A stretch of DNA of 43,186 nucleotides, taken from positions 1 to 43,186 of the forward strand of contig DXAM01000069.1 in the NCBI GenBank assembly GCA_019117025.1, written 5' to 3'. Below the pieces are notes generated by a model that was given only the letters and a program-made list of their open reading frames with translations, was not told where the DNA came from and did not search any database. Both the position numbers and the translations under genes were made by a program. This DNA is from Candidatus Microbacterium stercoravium (GTDB taxonomy: Bacteria > Actinomycetota > Actinomycetes > Actinomycetales > Microbacteriaceae). Position 1 is the stretch's first letter, and each line of letters begins with the position of its first letter. Below are positions 40,136 through 43,186 of the stretch, piece after piece.

Positions 40136-41868
40136 GGATCCGTCGTGCGCTCGCGTGCCTGTCAGCGGCCGCCGCGGTGCTCGTGCTCTCGGGGTGCGGC
40201 GGTGCCCCGCTGCACAAGGCCGTCGTCGAAGACACGTCGGCCGATGTGGCGTGGCGCGGCGCGCTGACGTCGGTCGCGCAGCCGTTGTCGCCAGGAGACG
40301 ACGACATCGCGCAGCTGACGCACGCGCAGTTCGCGCGCATGGAGCAGGGCACGGTCACCGCGGATCAGAGCTTCGGCACCGCGCGGATCCTCGACGAGTC
40401 GGACGGCGCGATGACGGTGCGCTACGACCTCGCGGAGCCGCGGTGGTCTGACGGGATCCCCCTCGACAGCGCCGATCTGATGCTCGCATGGGCCGCCGCC
40501 GCGCATCCGGGAGACGGCGGCTTCGAGACCGCCGGATCGGGACTCGCCGGCAGCGAGGCGCCGACGTACGACGAGTTCGAACGGCGCATCGATGTGACGT
40601 TCGACGGCACGGCCGCCGACTGGCAGACGGCGCTGCAGGTCATGGCACCCGCGCATATCGTCGGCGGGATCGCGTTCGGCATCGACGATCCGATGGCCGC
40701 GAAGCAGGCCGTGATCGACGCGATCGAGCGCGACGACCTCGCGGAGCTCGCGTCCGCGTTCACCAGCGCGTTCGATATCTCGGCACGCTCTCCGTTGAGC
40801 GAGGAGAGGCTGCTGGCGAGCGGGCCCTACCGCATCGAGAGCATCACGGGCGATGCCGAAGAGGGCGAGCAGGTGGTGACGCTCGTCGCGAACCGCGAGT
40901 ACACGGGCGAGGCGGCGGGCGCCTTCGAGCGCATCGTGTTCCACCAGGACCGCGCCGCAGATGTCTTCGACCGCATCGGCGACGAGTATGACGTGGCCCA
41001 GCTGCCGGTCGCCGAGGCCGACTTCGTGCAGGTGCGCGACCTCGAGCGCGACGACTACGGCATGGTGACGACCGGACGCGGCGAGCTGTGGGCGCTTCTG
41101 ACCCGTGCCGACGCATGGCCGTTCCGCGACGCGGATGCCCGCACGGCGTTCCTGCGCTCGATCCCGCGCAGCGACATCGTCGCGCAGGTCGCCGGCGACT
41201 GGTCCGCGGCGTACGAGTCGCCCGCGGCGATGTCGCTCGCGCCCGGTGATGACGGCTATGACATCGCGGTGGAGGACAGCGGCGTCATGGCTCACCTCGA
41301 ACCGGCGCAGGATCCGGCAGCGCTGCGCAAGTCGGCGGGCGTGCCCGAGAACACGGTCGTGTGCATCCTGTACGACACCGACGAGGCGTTCGCCCGCGGG
41401 GCGTTCGAACGCATGAAGACGGCCCTCGACGACGCCGGGTGGACCGCACGTGACTGCGGCAGCGCCGATCCTGACGACGTCATCGAGGTCGGCGGTGCAT
41501 ACGATGCGGTGCTGACGCGGATCGACCTGCCCGAGAGTCCCGACGAGCTCGCGCGGCAGTGGGGCCCGGGTGACGGCAACCTGACGCAGAACGCGAGCGA
41601 GGAGCGCGATGCGCTCATCGAACGCCTCGGCACCGTGACGGATCCGTACGAACGCCGCGACCTCCGCGTCGAGATCGAGACGGACATCGTCGCGCAGCGC
41701 ATCGCTCTGCCGATCGCGATCGATCCTGTCGTGATCGTCTCGAGCCGCGACGTTCAGGCGGTTCAGGCGGCCCCGGGCCGCGCGGGCGCGCTGGCAACGG
41801 ATCCGCTGAACTGGGTCCCCGCCGGAGCGGAGGCCCCGAAGGCGGGGGCGGACCAGGCCGGGTCATAG
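40132..41868 (+). CDS. Solute-binding-protein-5-like lipoprotein coupled to the FtsK gene
   Basis: A 578-residue exported lipoprotein (lipobox LSGC, Cys near residue 22). The body resembles extracellular oligopeptide-type binding proteins (SBP_bac_5): RWSDGIPLDSADLMLAWAAA, SGPYRIESITG, VANREYTG and a late RIALPIAIDPVVI. It starts with GTG overlapping the FtsK stop, so expression is coupled to the secretion ATPase rather than to any ABC transporter; no permease or ABC ATPase gene is near. It may act as an extracellular subunit or substrate-binding adaptor of the secretion machine. The family call is fairly sure, the role is open. Confidence 0.8.
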   Translation: MRIRRALACLSAAAAVLVLSGCGGAPLHKAVVEDTSADVAWRGALTSVAQPLSPGDDDIAQLTHAQFARMEQGTVTADQSFGTARILDESDGAMTVRYDLAEPRWSDGIPLDSADLMLAWAAAAHPGDGGFETAGSGLAGSEAPTYDEFERRIDVTFDGTAADWQTALQVMAPAHIVGGIAFGIDDPMAAKQAVIDAIERDDLAELASAFTSAFDISARSPLSEERLLASGPYRIESITGDAEEGEQVVTLVANREYTGEAAGAFERIVFHQDRAADVFDRIGDEYDVAQLPVAEADFVQVRDLERDDYGMVTTGRGELWALLTRADAWPFRDADARTAFLRSIPRSDIVAQVAGDWSAAYESPAAMSLAPGDDGYDIAVEDSGVMAHLEPAQDPAALRKSAGVPENTVVCILYDTDEAFARGAFERMKTALDDAGWTARDCGSADPDDVIEVGGAYDAVLTRIDLPESPDELARQWGPGDGNLTQNASEERDALIERLGTVTDPYERRDLRVEIETDIVAQRIALPIAIDPVVIVSSRDVQAVQAAPGRAGALATDPLNWVPAGAEAPKAGADQAGS

Positions 41869-41962
41869 CGGGAGTCGGCGTCCTCAGGAGCCCCGCGAAC
41901 TGTCAGACGAAGGCGATGTGTTCGTATGCCCCTATGGCCTGCAGGTTCGAGCTCGTCGCGCT

Positions 41963-42550
41963 TCACGCGCCTTCGGGGTGGAAGAACGCCTCCCAGTCAC
42001 CGAACTCCGGGATATCGAACCAGTTCGCAGACACGTCGACGCCCTCGAACTCTCGCGTCGTCACGGCGTCGGGCTCACCGACGGGACCGCGCTGGATCGT
42101 GTCCTCCCGGACGTACCCGTTCTGGCGGAAGTCCATCATCACGCTGCCGATGCTTTTGCGCAACGGCCAGAACTGGTCTTCGTCGGGATAGCCGTAGTAC
42201 ACGATCGTGCCGAGGAACACGCGCGACGGCAAGGGCGAAGGCTGCACTTCGCCGTGCGCATACGCCCCCCACGTGTACGAGGAGACGACCGTACCGTGTT
42301 CGTTCAGCTTCTCGAGCTCCATGCCGTTCGCGTGCGGACCGACGCGCAGATACGACCGGGGTCGGTCCTCGCCCTCTGTGATTCGGACAACGCCGAAGAA
42401 GCCGTTCTCGCGATCCAGCGGCTCGAGCGCGTATCGGGCACGTGCTTCGTCCTCGGTCAACTCGTTCTTCGTGAAGTAGATTCCCCACCTGCGGTCCGAC
42501 GAGTCGGGCCGCGCAGACACCTGCGTCGCGTAGAAGTAGCTGTGTGACAT
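41963..42550 (-). CDS. Probable immunity protein for the adjacent toxin
   Basis: A 195-residue soluble protein without signal peptide or membrane segment, rich in aromatic residues (GIYFTKNEL, GTIVYYGYPDEDQFWPL, NWFDIPEFGDWEAFF). I do not recognise its family. It begins six bases after the stop of the toxin-like gene, in the same direction; the AGG of its weak Shine-Dalgarno lies in the toxin stop. This order (toxin, then small acidic partner gene) is typical for polymorphic toxin and immunity pairs. The region appears less GC-rich than the secretion genes, suggesting an acquired cassette. Function is inferred from context only. Confidence 0.65.
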   Translation of the reverse strand: MSHSYFYATQVSARPDSSDRRWGIYFTKNELTEDEARARYALEPLDRENGFFGVVRITEGEDRPRSYLRVGPHANGMELEKLNEHGTVVSSYTWGAYAHGEVQPSPLPSRVFLGTIVYYGYPDEDQFWPLRKSIGSVMMDFRQNGYVREDTIQRGPVGEPDAVTTREFEGVDVSANWFDIPEFGDWEAFFHPEGA

Positions 42551-42556
42551 CGTGGC

Positions 42557-43186
42557 CTAATTGTACTCGTGACCGCTTGGGTCGCGGATGATGATCGGGG
42601 GGTCGAAGGAGTTGGCATACTCGATGACCTCGCGTGGGATGGGGCCGCTCTGCGAAGGCACCTCGAGGTACGGCTGTCCACGCAGCTCACGGCCTCCCGG
42701 CAAGCCCGTGCCTGGCCAGTACTTGTTCCTGATCTCGTCGAGATAGCGCTTTGCCGTCTCGGGCTTCACCTCATCGAGCTGCGTGTGCTTACGCGAGACG
42801 ATTTCGGTCGGTGGATTGTAGGAATCGAGGTATCGGCCGTCAGAGGTGCGCACCTCGTTCTCCGGGTAGCGATAGTGGTTGTCGTAGTTGAACTCCTGCC
42901 CCTCGGCGATTCTCCGCCTCCAGAACGGGAGATCCGGATCTGCCAGTCGCTTGTTCAGCCACTCGGGATTCGCATGTCCCCGGGGCCGAGGGTCGAGCCC
43001 GACCCCCGTGCTGGTGTCGCCTGACGACGAATGGCCCGGCGTGCCGTGCCCATCACCGCGTCCGCCGCCCGTGGGGCCGTGGTGCGCGGTCCCGCCGCCA
43101 CCGGGATTGCTATCGGTGTGGGAACCGTCGAACTCGCGGTTATCGCGCGTGGTGCGACGGATGTGTTCCGATTGGGTCTCGGAACG
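42557..43186 (-). CDS. C-terminal part of a probable polymorphic toxin (5' end outside window)
   Basis: The frame is open from the right window edge to TAG at 42557, giving 209 residues of a longer protein. The upstream half is a Gly/His/Ser/Pro-rich linker (GGGGTAHHGPTGGGRGDGHG). From about 85 residues in, a compact domain begins: FWRRRIAEGQEFNYDN, EVRTSDGRYLDSYNPP, EIVSRKHTQL, YLEVPSQSGPIP and a terminal IIIRDPSGHEYN. A linker followed by a compact C-terminal domain and a partner gene is the layout of secreted polymorphic toxins. The block EIVSRK-HTQL with the RDxxG-x-Y end resembles nuclease-like toxin C-termini that I have seen in LXG/WXG-type proteins, but the catalytic residues are unsure. 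It is a likely cargo of the neighbouring secretion ATPase. Confidence 0.65.
   Translation of the reverse strand, partial: RSETQSEHIRRTTRDNREFDGSHTDSNPGGGGTAHHGPTGGGRGDGHGTPGHSSSGDTSTGVGLDPRPRGHANPEWLNKRLADPDLPFWRRRIAEGQEFNYDNHYRYPENEVRTSDGRYLDSYNPPTEIVSRKHTQLDEVKPETAKRYLDEIRNKYWPGTGLPGGRELRGQPYLEVPSQSGPIPREVIEYANSFDPPIIIRDPSGHEYN

Noticed and set aside
40132..41868. Part of a peptide ABC importer
   Set aside because: No permease or ATPase gene is near, and the gene is translationally coupled to the FtsK-type ATPase; only the fold resemblance remains.

Overview
The window looks like chromosomal DNA of a high-GC actinobacterium, most likely Microbacteriaceae (Microbacterium-like). This is inferred from the codon and base composition, actinobacterial-style promoters, frequent GTG starts, ATGA/GTGA stop-start overlaps and the gene families present. 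No tRNA, rRNA, CRISPR array, insertion sequence or phage gene was recognised.

Left part (1-16 kb): sugar-acid and polyol catabolism. A tightly coupled minus-strand operon reads lerK-derI-lerI-oiaC-apnO-SDR-apnL and runs off the left edge. Together its enzymes would take D-apionolactone/D-apionate through 3-oxo-isoapionate to L-erythrulose, then through two tetrulose phosphates to D-erythrose 4-phosphate. A divergent FadR-type GntR regulator and a 20-bp palindrome sit at its head. Next come a polyol-dehydrogenase-like MDR enzyme (minus strand) and a plus-strand operon: zinc alcohol dehydrogenase, DUF2291 membrane protein, and a one-permease sugar ABC transporter (ATPase, permease, binding lipoprotein). 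A DeoR-type regulator follows. Then comes a broken locus in which the front of an amidohydrolase (lactonase) is joined out of frame to the last 32 codons of a Gfo/Idh/MocA oxidoreductase. The dehydrogenase and transporter may feed the same L-erythrulose node, as in known mycobacterial tetritol pathways.

Middle (16-27 kb): a beta-carbonic anhydrase and a FadD-like acyl-CoA ligase, then an L-rhamnose locus: LacI regulator, rhaM, rhaI, DeoR regulator, the fused aldolase/dehydrogenase (RhaEW type) and rhaB. Between rhaI and the DeoR gene lies a 0.7-kb array of imperfect 48-bp palindromes at about 72-bp spacing. These are organised as an A-B-C triplet repeated with a 197-211 bp higher-order period. 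It is the most unusual non-coding feature here.

27-32 kb: a zinc-uptake locus of the Azt type. A minus-strand operon (permease, AztD-like lipoprotein, binding protein AztC, AztD) diverges from the ATPase gene aztA. A Zur-like box lies in the shared promoter and aztA appears to be leaderless. Two different AztD-like propeller lipoproteins flank aztC, which is atypical.

32-43 kb: two small membrane proteins, then a compact type VII-secretion-like module: FHA-plus-helix-turn-helix protein, RDD-FHA membrane protein, a 1572-residue EssC/EccC-type ATPase with FHA and three P-loop domains, and a solute-binding-protein-like lipoprotein. At the right edge, on the opposite strand, are the C-terminal part of a probable polymorphic toxin and its likely immunity gene, in DNA that looks less GC-rich.
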